Assembly (NCBI RefSeq): GCF_000956525.1
Contig: NZ_JYIW01000026.1
Location: 868,001-932,000, forward strand
Reading direction: 5' to 3'
Source of the DNA: Microbacterium oxydans
GTDB taxonomy: Bacteria; Actinomycetota; Actinomycetes; Actinomycetales; Microbacteriaceae
Length of the DNA: 64,000 nt
Shown: positions 10,061 through 17,924 of the stretch, one piece after another
Position numbering within the stretch: the stretch's first letter is position 1
How the letters are laid out: every line of letters begins with the position of its first letter
Program-made: the position numbers and the translations under genes
Notes under the pieces: generated by a model
The model's input: only the letters and a program-made list of their open reading frames with translations
Database searches by the model: none
What the model was told of the DNA's origin: nothing

Positions 10061-10782
10061 GCGCGGGGCCGGCGCCGATAGACGAGGTCGCGGATGTCGC
10101 GGCCCTTCGCGATGCCCTTGCGCTCGAACGCGGTCATGACGCGACCGTCGAAGCGCTCGGCCCAGTCGCCCTCGAACGCCCGCTCGAACAACGGCTCGGC
10201 GTCGAGCACCTCGCGCATCTGCAGCGCGTAGTCCTCCCAGTCGGTGGCGAGGCGGAGCAGCCCGCCGTCGACCAGAGCACGGGCCGCGTTGTCGGCGAAT
10301 CCCGCACGGACGAGGCGGCGTTTGGTGTGCTTCTTCTTGTGCCACGGATCGGGGAAGAAGATCCAGGCCTCGGAGACCGACGCCTCCGGCAGGTACGACG
10401 AGAGGACCTCGGGCGCGTTGGCCTCGACCACGCGCAGATTGCGGGTCCCGAGGCGATCTGCGTCGAGCATCGTGCGGGCGAGCCCTGCGCGGAACACCTC
10501 GACGGCGAGGAAGTCGGTCTCGGGGCGAGCGGTCGCGGCCGCGACGATCGCGTGCCCCTGGCCCGAGCCGATCTCGACGATCAGGTCGGCGGGGCGCCCG
10601 TACTCGGCTGCGACATCGAGTCGCGCCTCGGGGTGCACGGAGGTCCAGGCGACGTCGCGCGGAACGTCGAGCAGATAGTGCGGTGCGAGCTCGGAGAAGG
10701 CGCGCTCCTGCGCATCGGACATCCGGCCGCTCCGGCGCACGAACGACACCGGCTCGTCACGGAAGGTGCGGGGTTCAGGCAT
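10057..10782 (-). CDS. trmB: tRNA (guanine-N7-)-methyltransferase
   Basis: SAM-dependent enzyme that methylates G46 of the tRNA variable loop, 241 aa. SAM motif LIVEIGSGQGHA at about 66-77; the family signature FFPDPWHKKKHTKRR follows at about 143-157, then RLATDWEDYA. The ATG at 10782 has a TACCCT hexamer exactly six bases upstream and is probably leaderless. First gene of a pair with the CPBP-like protein. Confidence 0.95.
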   Translation of the reverse strand: MPEPRTFRDEPVSFVRRSGRMSDAQERAFSELAPHYLLDVPRDVAWTSVHPEARLDVAAEYGRPADLIVEIGSGQGHAIVAAATARPETDFLAVEVFRAGLARTMLDADRLGTRNLRVVEANAPEVLSSYLPEASVSEAWIFFPDPWHKKKHTKRRLVRAGFADNAARALVDGGLLRLATDWEDYALQMREVLDAEPLFERAFEGDWAERFDGRVMTAFERKGIAKGRDIRDLVYRRRPRA

Positions 10783-10842
10783 GTTTCCAGGGTAGTCGGC
10801 CAGGCGCAGACGCCCGGACGCGCAGGAGACGTGGGTCGACGC

Positions 10843-11682
10843 TCACTCCGCCGGCGCGGTGACGAAGTCGATCAGCTCCTCGACGCGACCGAGCAGCTGC
10901 GGCTCGAGGTCGCGGAAGGTGTGCACCTTGCTCAGGATGTGCTGCCAGGCCCGCCCGGTGTCGCCCTGGGTCTCGGACGGCCAGCCGAGCGCCCGGCAGA
11001 TGCCGGTCTTCCAGTCGGTGCCCCGCGGGATCTCCGGCCAGCGCTCGATGCCGATGGTGCGCGGCGTGACGCACTGCCAGACATCGACGAAGGGATGACC
11101 GACGATGCGCACGTGACGCCCGTGCGGCCCGCGGGAGACAGCATCGGCGATCCTGGACTCCTTCGACCCTGGCACGAGATGGTCGACGAGCACGCCGTAT
11201 CGACGAGTCGCGCTCGGAGGCTCTGCCGCGAGCAGTTCGTCGAGCAGGTCGACACCCTGGAGGAACTCCACTACGACGCCCTCGACGCGGAGGTCGGCAC
11301 CCCACACCTTCTCGACGAGCTCTGCGTCGTGCTTGCCCTCGACGAGGATTCGGCTCGGCAGCGCGATGCGCGCGCGCTGATCGGCGACGACGAAGGACCC
11401 CGATGCCGTGCGACGGTTCCCCTGCGGCGCGGCCGTCGGAACCGTCAGCCGAACGGCGGAGCCGTCGATCAGGAAGCCGCCACCCAGTGGGAACAGCCGC
11501 TTCCGCCCGAGCCTGTCCTCCAGCTCGACGGTGCCGCCCTGCACCCGGGTCACCGCGCCGCAGAAGCCGTCATCAGCGACCTCCACGACGAGATCGAGCT
11601 CGGCGGGGACCTGCGGCACCGGCTTCTTGGCGCGTTCACGCCACCCAGCGGCCAGCACATCCGATCCGTACCTGTCGTCCAT
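10843..11682 (-). CDS. DUF3097 family protein, Toprim-like
   Basis: Actinobacterial protein of 279 aa. N-terminal beta-rich part to about residue 105, then RILVEGKHDAELVEKVWG, which looks like the glutamate motif of a Toprim fold, and YGVLVDHLVPGSKE, a possible DxD-like segment. This suggests a nucleic-acid-processing nuclease or primase-like protein, but no activity is known to me. The ATG has TACGCT seven bases upstream. Confidence 0.8.
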   Translation of the reverse strand: MDDRYGSDVLAAGWRERAKKPVPQVPAELDLVVEVADDGFCGAVTRVQGGTVELEDRLGRKRLFPLGGGFLIDGSAVRLTVPTAAPQGNRRTASGSFVVADQRARIALPSRILVEGKHDAELVEKVWGADLRVEGVVVEFLQGVDLLDELLAAEPPSATRRYGVLVDHLVPGSKESRIADAVSRGPHGRHVRIVGHPFVDVWQCVTPRTIGIERWPEIPRGTDWKTGICRALGWPSETQGDTGRAWQHILSKVHTFRDLEPQLLGRVEELIDFVTAPAE

Positions 11683-11805
11683 GCCTTCCAGCGTATGCGT
11701 CTCCGCTCAGGGCGAACGGCGATCCGGCCGCGGATGCTGTCGCGTGTCGGACTCTGTGAATAGACTCGGCACATGGGGGCACGGCGGTCAGTCGGAGGTA
11801 GGACG

Positions 11806-13854
11806 ATGAAGACTCGATGGCTGGCGATGGCCGCGGTGATCGGGGTGACATTCGCAGGCATGCTCGGTGCCACTGCGGCATCCGCGACCGATCCGCTCAC
11901 GCTCGATCCCGGGTATGTCACCGACCAGGCTGGGGTGCTGAGCCCGAGCGAGAAGGCGTCAGTCGAGGAGCGCCTGCAGGAGTTGAGCGACAACTCCTCC
12001 GCCGACCTCTACGTCGTGCTGGTCGACGACTTCACCTCCCCCACCGACAACGTCGCGTGGGCTGACACCGTCGCCCAGAACAACAACCTCGGCTCGGAGC
12101 AGTACCTGCTCGCGATCGCCGTCGAGGGCCGCAGCTACTACATCTCCGCAGCTCCGGACGGGCCGCTCAGCGACGGCAAGCTCGACGACATCGAGAACAA
12201 GATCCAGACGCTCGCGAGCCAGAACGACTGGGACGGGGCGATCATCCTCGCGGCGGATGAGATCCAGGGCGATGGCGGAGCGGGCGCGATCAGCGCGGTC
12301 CTCGTCGTCGGCGGGATCATCGTCATCGCGCTCATCATCTGGCTCATCGTGCGCGCGGTCCGGAAGTCCCGTCGCGAGGCCGCGATCCGCAGGCGCGGAG
12401 CGATGCCCGAGACGCCCGACCCGAACGACCCGTTCTCCACGCTCACCGACGAGCAGGTGCAGACGCAGGCCGGGTCCGCCCTCGTGCAGGCAGATGACGC
12501 CATCACGTCCAGCCGTGAGGAGCTCGGTTTCGCCGTGGCGCAGTTCGGCGACGCTGCCACCGCCGAGTTCTCGAAGGCGGTCGACGTCGCGAAGACGAAG
12601 ATGTCCGAGGCCTTCGACCTCAAGCAGAAGCTCGACGACGAGATCGAGGACACGGTGCAGGATCGCCGCGCCTGGCACATCCGCATCATCCAGCTCGCCG
12701 ACGAGATCGACGATGTGCTCGACGAGAACACCGAGGCGTTCGACGAACTGCGCAAGCTCGAGCAGAACGCCCCGCAGGAACTCGAGCGCGTGCGGGCGGA
12801 GCGAGCCGCGCTGCAGCCTGCTCTGGCCGCTGCAGCACCCGCACTGGCTGCGCTCTCCGCGACATACGATGCCGCAGCGTTGCGCACGGTGACCGACAAC
12901 CCCGCCCAAGCGCAGGAGCGCGCCGCTCTGGCTGATCACTCGATCGATTCGGCTGCCCGGGCGATCGCCGCGGGCGAGACCGGTGCCGCCGCGTTCGCGA
13001 TCCGCACCGCCGAGCAGTCCGTCGCCCAGGCCGGCCAGCTCACACAGGCGATCAGCTCACTCGGCGCAGATCTGTCCGCCATCGAGGCGCAGGCACAGGC
13101 GCTGGTCGCCGAGCTCCAGGGCGACATCGCGGCCGCGCAGCAGCTGCCCGATCCCTCGGGCACCATCGCCGGGGCGATATCGGCCACAGCCGCGGAGCTG
13201 CAGCGGGCACAGACGAACCTCAGCGGCTCGGCCCGCAGTCCACAGGCTGTGTTCGCCGCGCTGACCGCAGCGAACGAACAGATCGACACGGCGATCTCGC
13301 AGGGTCGCGAGAGCGTGCAGCGCGCGGTACGCGCCGCGCAGATGCTCGAGCAGACGCTGGCCCAGGCCGGTGCGGAGATCCGCGCTGCGCGCGAGTACGT
13401 CGAGACCCGCCGCGGCACGGTCGGGTCGACAGCGCGCACCCGGCTATCCCAGGCGGAGGCCAGCCTCACACAGGCGCTCGACCTGCGGGCCACGAACACC
13501 GAGGCCGCGCTCACCGAGGCGACTCGCGCGCTCGACCTCGCACGGCAGGCCACGGCGTCAGCGCAGTCCGACGTGCAGGCCTACAACCCGAACCGCTACG
13601 ACGACAGCGGTTGGGGCGGCGGGCCATTCGGCGGCGGCTCGGGCGGTGGCGGCGGCTCAGGCCTCGGCGGTGACATCCTCGGCGGCATCATCGGCGGTCT
13701 CCTCAGTGGAGGTGGCGGCGGCGGCAGCCGCTCGTCCTCGCGCAGCAGCAGCTGGCGTTCGAGCGGAGGCGGCGGATTCCGCAGTTCCGGTTTCGGCGGC
13801 GGCGGACGCTCGAGCGGCGGACGCAGCGGCCGTTCAGGAGGTCGACGCTTCTGA
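11806..13854 (+). CDS. TPM-domain membrane protein with long coiled coil and Gly/Ser-rich tail
   Basis: 682 aa. Signal peptide about 1-27 (ending AASA), TPM domain about 33-155 (YVTDQAGVLS, ADLYVVLVDDF), one membrane helix about 161-185 followed by a basic stop-transfer, then some 380 residues of Ala/Glu-rich coiled coil, and a tail of GGG, SRSS and FRSSG repeats ending GGRRF. Topology: TPM outside, coiled coil inside. TPM domains occur in envelope-stress and photosystem-repair proteins. GGAGG precedes the ATG at 11806. pspA follows 73 bp downstream, so they probably form one envelope-maintenance operon. The coiled coil and tail recur in the gene at 60472. Confidence 0.85.
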   Translation: MKTRWLAMAAVIGVTFAGMLGATAASATDPLTLDPGYVTDQAGVLSPSEKASVEERLQELSDNSSADLYVVLVDDFTSPTDNVAWADTVAQNNNLGSEQYLLAIAVEGRSYYISAAPDGPLSDGKLDDIENKIQTLASQNDWDGAIILAADEIQGDGGAGAISAVLVVGGIIVIALIIWLIVRAVRKSRREAAIRRRGAMPETPDPNDPFSTLTDEQVQTQAGSALVQADDAITSSREELGFAVAQFGDAATAEFSKAVDVAKTKMSEAFDLKQKLDDEIEDTVQDRRAWHIRIIQLADEIDDVLDENTEAFDELRKLEQNAPQELERVRAERAALQPALAAAAPALAALSATYDAAALRTVTDNPAQAQERAALADHSIDSAARAIAAGETGAAAFAIRTAEQSVAQAGQLTQAISSLGADLSAIEAQAQALVAELQGDIAAAQQLPDPSGTIAGAISATAAELQRAQTNLSGSARSPQAVFAALTAANEQIDTAISQGRESVQRAVRAAQMLEQTLAQAGAEIRAAREYVETRRGTVGSTARTRLSQAEASLTQALDLRATNTEAALTEATRALDLARQATASAQSDVQAYNPNRYDDSGWGGGPFGGGSGGGGGSGLGGDILGGIIGGLLSGGGGGGSRSSSRSSSWRSSGGGGFRSSGFGGGGRSSGGRSGRSGGRRF

Positions 13855-13927
13855 ACCTCACGACACTCTCGAACCTCATAGGCACATGCGACACGCTTCT
13901 CCCACGGCCCTCTGAAAGGAACCACCC

Positions 13928-14671
13928 ATGACCAAGCAGTCCATCTTCGGGCGTATCTCCACACTCGTCCGCGCGAACATCAACTCCCTGCTGGACTCTG
14001 CGGAAGACCCGCAGAAGATGATCGACCAGCTCGTCCGCGACTACACCAACAGCATCGCTGACGCCGAGTCCGCGATCGCCGAGACCATCGGCAACCTGCG
14101 TCTCCTCGAGCGCGATCACGAGGAAGACGTCCAGTCGGCCACGGAGTGGGGCAACAAGGCCCTCGCGGCCAGCCGCAAGGCCGACGAGATGCGCACCAAG
14201 GGTGACGCGGCGGATGCCGACAAGTTCGACAACCTTGCCAAGATCGCGCTGCAGCGCCAGATCAGCGCGGAGCGTGAGGCGACCAGCGCCGAGCCCACCA
14301 TCGCGACGCAGACCGAGATCGTCGAAAAGCTCAAGAGCGGCCTGAACGGCATGAAGGACAAGCTCGGCGAGCTGAAGAACAAGCGCAGCGAACTGCTCGC
14401 ACGCGCCAAGGTCGCCGAGGCGCAGACCAAGGTGCAGGACGCCGTGGGCTCGATCAACGTGCTCGACCCCACCAGCGAGCTCGGCCGCTTCGAAGACAAG
14501 GTCCGCCGCCAGGAAGCCATCGCGCAGGGCAAGATCGAGCTCGCAGCGTCGAGCCTCGACGCCCAGTTCGAGAGCCTGGAAGACCTCGGTGAGCTGACCG
14601 AGGTCGAGGCACGCCTCGCGGAGCTCAAGGCCGGCAGCACCGCGCCGCGCCAGGCCATCGAAGGCAACTGA
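13928..14671 (+). CDS. pspA: PspA/IM30 phage-shock family protein
   Basis: ESCRT-III-related membrane-remodelling protein, 247 aa, almost entirely helical. Family features: amphipathic N-terminus SIFGRISTLVRANINSLLD, then EDPQKMIDQLVRDY, long coiled coil, and the conserved FEDKVRRQEA. It should bind stressed cytoplasmic membrane and limit proton leakage. AAGGA precedes the ATG. Upstream is a TPM membrane protein whose cytoplasmic coiled coil could recruit it (inference). No PspC or PspF-like regulator is nearby. Confidence 0.9.
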   Translation: MTKQSIFGRISTLVRANINSLLDSAEDPQKMIDQLVRDYTNSIADAESAIAETIGNLRLLERDHEEDVQSATEWGNKALAASRKADEMRTKGDAADADKFDNLAKIALQRQISAEREATSAEPTIATQTEIVEKLKSGLNGMKDKLGELKNKRSELLARAKVAEAQTKVQDAVGSINVLDPTSELGRFEDKVRRQEAIAQGKIELAASSLDAQFESLEDLGELTEVEARLAELKAGSTAPRQAIEGN

Positions 14672-14680
14672 CACCACCCG

Positions 14681-14714
14681 CTGATGCCCCGGACGTCCGA
14701 GTCCGGGGCATCAG
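14681..14714 (+). terminator. Terminator of the TPM-pspA operon
   Basis: CTGATGCCCCGGAC, loop GTCCGA, GTCCGGGGCATCAG: a perfect 14-bp stem ten bases after the pspA stop, followed by CACTTT. Confidence 0.85.
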
Positions 14715-14734
14715 CACTTTCCCCGGAGGCACTC

Positions 14735-15538
14735 ATGGTGCGATTCCTCGTCGTCCCGCAATGGCAGGGCTCCCCCGCCGCCCGCGCGATGCTGCTCGTC
14801 GACGGCGCATCGGCGATCGCGGGCGATCTGCCCCGCAGCTCCACCACCGTGCTCGACGTGCCGGTCGAAGCGGGCGAATCGCTGGGAACCGGAGTCAGAC
14901 GCCTGAGCGCGCTGATCAGGACGCGAGAACTCGTCCGCGAACACGTCGCGGCCGATACCGTCGTGATCGGCGGCGACTGCAGCGTGACCGTCGCTGCCCT
15001 CGATGCCCTCCCCGGCGGTACCGGCGACCTTGCCGTGGTCTGGTGCGACGCGCATCCCGATCTGCACACACCGGAGTCCTCGCCCTCCGGCGCGTTCTCC
15101 GGCATGGCTCTGCGCGCCGTGCTGGGCGAAGGCGAAGCGCAGCTGACGCTCACACCCGGCCTCCCGCGCGAGCGCATCGTGACGGTCGGCGTGCGCGAGC
15201 TCGACGAAGCCGAAGAAGACCTGCTCGGCTCGCTGTCGTCGCTCTCCGCCACCGACATCGATCGAGTCGACTCGCTGGTCGAGGCAGTGCGCGCGACCGG
15301 TGCCTCCCGTGTGTGGGTGCACATCGACGTCGATGTGCTCGACCCTGCAGACTTCGCGGGCGTCTCGTCGTCCGTTCCATTCGGCGTCTCGCCGGCATCC
15401 CTGAGCGCAGCCATCCGGCGCCTCCGCGAAGAGATCCCGCTCGCCGGCGCCACGATCTCCGGTTTCGCCCCGCGCACGCCGATCGATGCGGTCGACGATC
15501 TCGGCGCCATCCTTCGACTGGTCGGAGCCGTCGCATGA
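14735..15538 (+). CDS. Arginase/agmatinase/formiminoglutamase family hydrolase
   Basis: Ureohydrolase-fold protein of 267 aa. The binuclear manganese ligands are visible: GGDCS (about 80-84), WCDAHPDLHTP (about 105-115) and HIDVDVLDP (about 196-204), then a late Glu-containing strand region less clearly matching. Substrate cannot be told: arginase, agmatinase or guanidino-hydrolase are all possible. The ATG at 14735 has GGAGG eight bases upstream; an earlier ATG at 14684 lies inside the terminator hairpin and is rejected. It overlaps the next gene by ATGA. Confidence 0.85.
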   Translation: MVRFLVVPQWQGSPAARAMLLVDGASAIAGDLPRSSTTVLDVPVEAGESLGTGVRRLSALIRTRELVREHVAADTVVIGGDCSVTVAALDALPGGTGDLAVVWCDAHPDLHTPESSPSGAFSGMALRAVLGEGEAQLTLTPGLPRERIVTVGVRELDEAEEDLLGSLSSLSATDIDRVDSLVEAVRATGASRVWVHIDVDVLDPADFAGVSSSVPFGVSPASLSAAIRRLREEIPLAGATISGFAPRTPIDAVDDLGAILRLVGAVA

Positions 15539-15972
15539 CGCACGACTGGCGACCCGCCGCCGAAGCGGCCCTCGCCCGTGGCCGGCGGTTCGACCGCCGC
15601 ATCCCCTCGTTCCTGCTGCGGTCCCCGATCAGCCGCATCGGCTACGCCTGGGGCACCGCGGTCGGCTGGATCTGGGGCTCCATCTGGAGCACCGGGCCGG
15701 TCGAACGGCGCAACGGGCTCTGGGTCTTCCGCGGGCTGCCGAACTGGGCGTTCAACCGGGGTGGTGTGTGCGTGGGCGGTTGCTTCCTCACCGGAGACGC
15801 CGATCCAACCGAGGCAGTGCTGCGGCACGAGGCCGTGCACAAGGAGCAGTGGCTTCGTTACGGGTTCCTGATGCCGTTCCTCTACTGGGCAGCGGGGAGG
15901 GATCCGCTGCACAATCGATTCGAGATCGAGGCGGGGCTCGAAGACGGCAACTACGTTCGCCGCTCGCGCTGA
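15535..15972 (+). CDS. Small HEXXH-motif protein of unknown function
   Basis: 145 aa, not recognised with certainty. It contains one HEAVH (HExxH) motif in LRHEAVHKEQWLRYG near residue 103, a typical zinc-protease core, and downstream FEIEAGLEDG with glutamates that could act as a third ligand. An aromatic-rich segment (AWGTAVGWIWGSIWS) at about 38-52 could be membrane-associated. It starts inside the stop codon of the arginase-family gene, so the two are translationally coupled. Similar small proteins in actinobacteria are often labelled Fe-S oxidoreductase, but no cysteine cluster is visible. Confidence 0.6.
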   Translation: MTHDWRPAAEAALARGRRFDRRIPSFLLRSPISRIGYAWGTAVGWIWGSIWSTGPVERRNGLWVFRGLPNWAFNRGGVCVGGCFLTGDADPTEAVLRHEAVHKEQWLRYGFLMPFLYWAAGRDPLHNRFEIEAGLEDGNYVRRSR

Positions 15973-16032
15973 CAGGCTGACTCAGCGGTCCACGGTCCGC
16001 ACGCCCGACTGCCAGCGGAGCGAGCCGGTGGT

Positions 16033-16503
16033 TCAGCGCTCGGCGCGGAGCAGTCCGAAGCGCTCGGGTACCTGGATCTGCGCCGGCTCGATGTCGAGCG
16101 CGGTCGTCAGGTGGTCGACGATGTCGGCGGTTCCGAGGTATCCGCCGAGCAGAGTGATGTGCGTCTCGAACTCGTCATCGCAGAGCATCTCGTCGGCCCA
16201 GGCGCAGGTCGCACGCGTCAAGGCTTCACCCGGAGCGCACGATCGACCGGTGCCGGGTGCGCCGGAGCGCTGCTCGCGGGCCAGCCAGGTCACCGTCATA
16301 CGCCCCGGCGCATCGATCACGCCGATGTCCGCAGCCGTGGGGACCTCGACGAAGATGCGGCCGGATGCGCACAGCGGCAGCGTCGCGAGGAACGTCTCGA
16401 GCTCGAGGAGGGAGCGCTCGTCCGCCGTCACGAGGTGGTGCGCGCGTCGACGGGCTGCACGGCGCTCCGCGCGAGTGCTGCGGGTGTCGAAGGACGTTTC
16501 CAT
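16033..16503 (-). CDS. Stand-alone SIP-domain (siderophore-interacting protein) protein
   Basis: 156 aa resembling the C-terminal NAD(P)-binding SIP half of siderophore-interacting ferric reductases: HHLVTADERSLLELETFLATL, GRIFVEVP, WLARE, then CAWADE. The N-terminal FAD-binding domain is absent, so it cannot alone be a complete ViuB-type reductase. An iron box lies 24 bp upstream, so it should be made under iron limitation; a role in iron release or in pairing with a separate flavin domain is inference. ATG at 16503 is chosen because it follows the iron box and a TACCAT hexamer. Confidence 0.75.
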   Translation of the reverse strand: METSFDTRSTRAERRAARRRAHHLVTADERSLLELETFLATLPLCASGRIFVEVPTAADIGVIDAPGRMTVTWLAREQRSGAPGTGRSCAPGEALTRATCAWADEMLCDDEFETHITLLGGYLGTADIVDHLTTALDIEPAQIQVPERFGLLRAER

Positions 16504-16526
16504 GATGCATCCATGGTACACCAAGT

Positions 16527-16545
16527 GAAGGCTTGCCTAACCTTG
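16527..16545 (-). promoter_or_regulatory. DtxR/IdeR-type iron box
   Basis: On the minus strand CAAGGTTAGGCAAGCCTTC matches 13 of 19 positions of the DtxR/IdeR consensus, including the core AGGTTAGGC. It spans the likely -35 region of the SIP-domain gene (-10 candidate TACCAT at 16513-16518) and the last codons of the phosphatase gene upstream. Confidence 0.7.
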
Positions 16546-17274
16546 GTCGGCCTGTTCCCTCGACGCGGGCTCCACGAGCACATCATGCAGCGCACGCAGT
16601 TCATCGTCCGTGAGGCCCTGTGCGCGCAGATAGTCGGCTGCCGATCCCCATCGCTCGTCGACCCGCTCCAAGAGGCAGCGCATGACAGGGGCAGGCGACT
16701 GCGTCGCGAGCGCCAGAGCATGCACGGCCTCCGGATGCTGCGACCGGAGGTAGGCGGCCAGCATGCGTGAGCGTTCCGGCGGCAGCTGGGATTCCGTGAG
16801 GGCGTAGTCCGCGATCACGGCCTCACGGTCCGCGCCGACCGCAGACAGGGCCAGTGCCACGGTCACGCCGGTGCGGTCCTTACCGACGGTGCAGTGCACG
16901 AGGGTCGGCTCCCCCGCCGCGATGATCCGCACCGCGGCGGCGAGACGCTCGCCGCTCTCCTCGAGGAGATGCAGGTAGAGCTCATCGAGGCTCGTGTCGG
17001 TCTCGAAGAACGAGCGGACCGAACCGAGGAACAGCGGCAGATGCGTCGTCTCCGGCCCGTCGATGTCGGAAGGCTCGTTCGCGACCTCCTCACCGTCACG
17101 GAGGTCGATGATGCGCCGCACATGAGCGCCGAGCGCGGCCGCGCCGTCCGGGGTCGCGCTGGACAGCTGACCGGAACGCAGCAGCACGCCGGATCGGATG
17201 CGGCCACCGTCCGTCGTCGGGATCCCTCCGACGTCGCGGACGTTGGTGATGCCGTCGAACTCGAGGATCGTCAT
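16537..17274 (-). CDS. Tyrosine-protein phosphatase (dual-specificity type)
   Basis: 245 aa. P-loop HCTVGKDRTG (C-x5-R) at about 123-132, preceded by the N-terminal FDGITNVRDVGG and RSGQL segments and IIDLRDGEE, which mark the bacterial Y_phosphatase3/PtpB-like group that acts on phosphotyrosine or phosphoinositides. Cytoplasmic as no signal is present. The ATG overlaps the stop of the upstream AhpD-like gene (ATGA). Substrate unknown. Confidence 0.85.
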   Translation of the reverse strand: MTILEFDGITNVRDVGGIPTTDGGRIRSGVLLRSGQLSSATPDGAAALGAHVRRIIDLRDGEEVANEPSDIDGPETTHLPLFLGSVRSFFETDTSLDELYLHLLEESGERLAAAVRIIAAGEPTLVHCTVGKDRTGVTVALALSAVGADREAVIADYALTESQLPPERSRMLAAYLRSQHPEAVHALALATQSPAPVMRCLLERVDERWGSAADYLRAQGLTDDELRALHDVLVEPASREQADQG

Positions 17275-17747
17275 GCTGACGGCTGCGCCGCACGCGACGG
17301 CACCGGGTAGCGACCCGCGATCACGATGCGGTTGAACGCGTTGATCGAGACGCAGGCCCAGCTCAACGCCGCGTACTCCTTCTCGGTGAAGACGCTGCCG
17401 ACCGTGTCGTAGACCTCGTCGGAGACGCCCTCCTCCGAGATGAAGGTGAATGCTTCAGCGAGCTCGAGCGCCGCGCGCTCCCGGTCGCTGAAGACGCCGC
17501 TCTCGCGCCAGGTGGAGATCTGGGTGATCGTGTCGGTGTCGACGCCTGCGGCGACGGCGCGGTCGACATGGATCCGCACGCAGAATGCGCAGCCGTTGAG
17601 CTGCGAGCAGTGGATCATGACGAGCTCCTTGAGCCGCTCATCGATCCCGTTGTCGGCGCAGATCCTGCCGACCGTTCGGGAGAACGCGTCCAGCGCCTGA
17701 TACGCCTCCGGCTCCGTCTTGGACAGGTGCACTCGCGTCTCGCTCAT
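17271..17747 (-). CDS. AhpD/carboxymuconolactone decarboxylase-family protein
   Basis: 158 aa, helical. The CxxC of GCAFCVRIH near residue 53, with a histidine four residues on, is the peroxidase-like active site of AhpD-type proteins; RLKELVMIHCSQLNGC precedes it. Probably a thiol-dependent antioxidant. The ATG has TATCAT six bases upstream (leaderless type). First gene of a pair with the phosphatase, which could link redox state to phosphatase activity (inference only). Confidence 0.85.
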   Translation of the reverse strand: MSETRVHLSKTEPEAYQALDAFSRTVGRICADNGIDERLKELVMIHCSQLNGCAFCVRIHVDRAVAAGVDTDTITQISTWRESGVFSDRERAALELAEAFTFISEEGVSDEVYDTVGSVFTEKEYAALSWACVSINAFNRIVIAGRYPVPSRAAQPSA

Positions 17748-17924
17748 GGCTCAATGATATTCCGGTGAACGATGTGCCGGAACGGTCGCCTCCCAGTTCG
17801 GAAAATGCAAGATGCTCATCCGAAAAGAGGAAAGCTCTGCGTAATGCGGAGACATTTGCCGACTCGACTTGTCACATCGCTCCCGCATTTCTCCGTGGCC
17901 GCGTGTCGGGAGCAGAATGATGAC

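Noticed and set aside
13616..13850. Gly/Ser-coding repeats as a possible DNA repeat element
   Set aside because: The repetition reflects the low-complexity C-terminal tail of the TPM protein and is not an exact DNA repeat.
14684..14734. Longer N-terminus for the arginase-family protein
   Set aside because: The extension would begin inside the pspA terminator stem; the ATG at 14735 has a proper Shine-Dalgarno.
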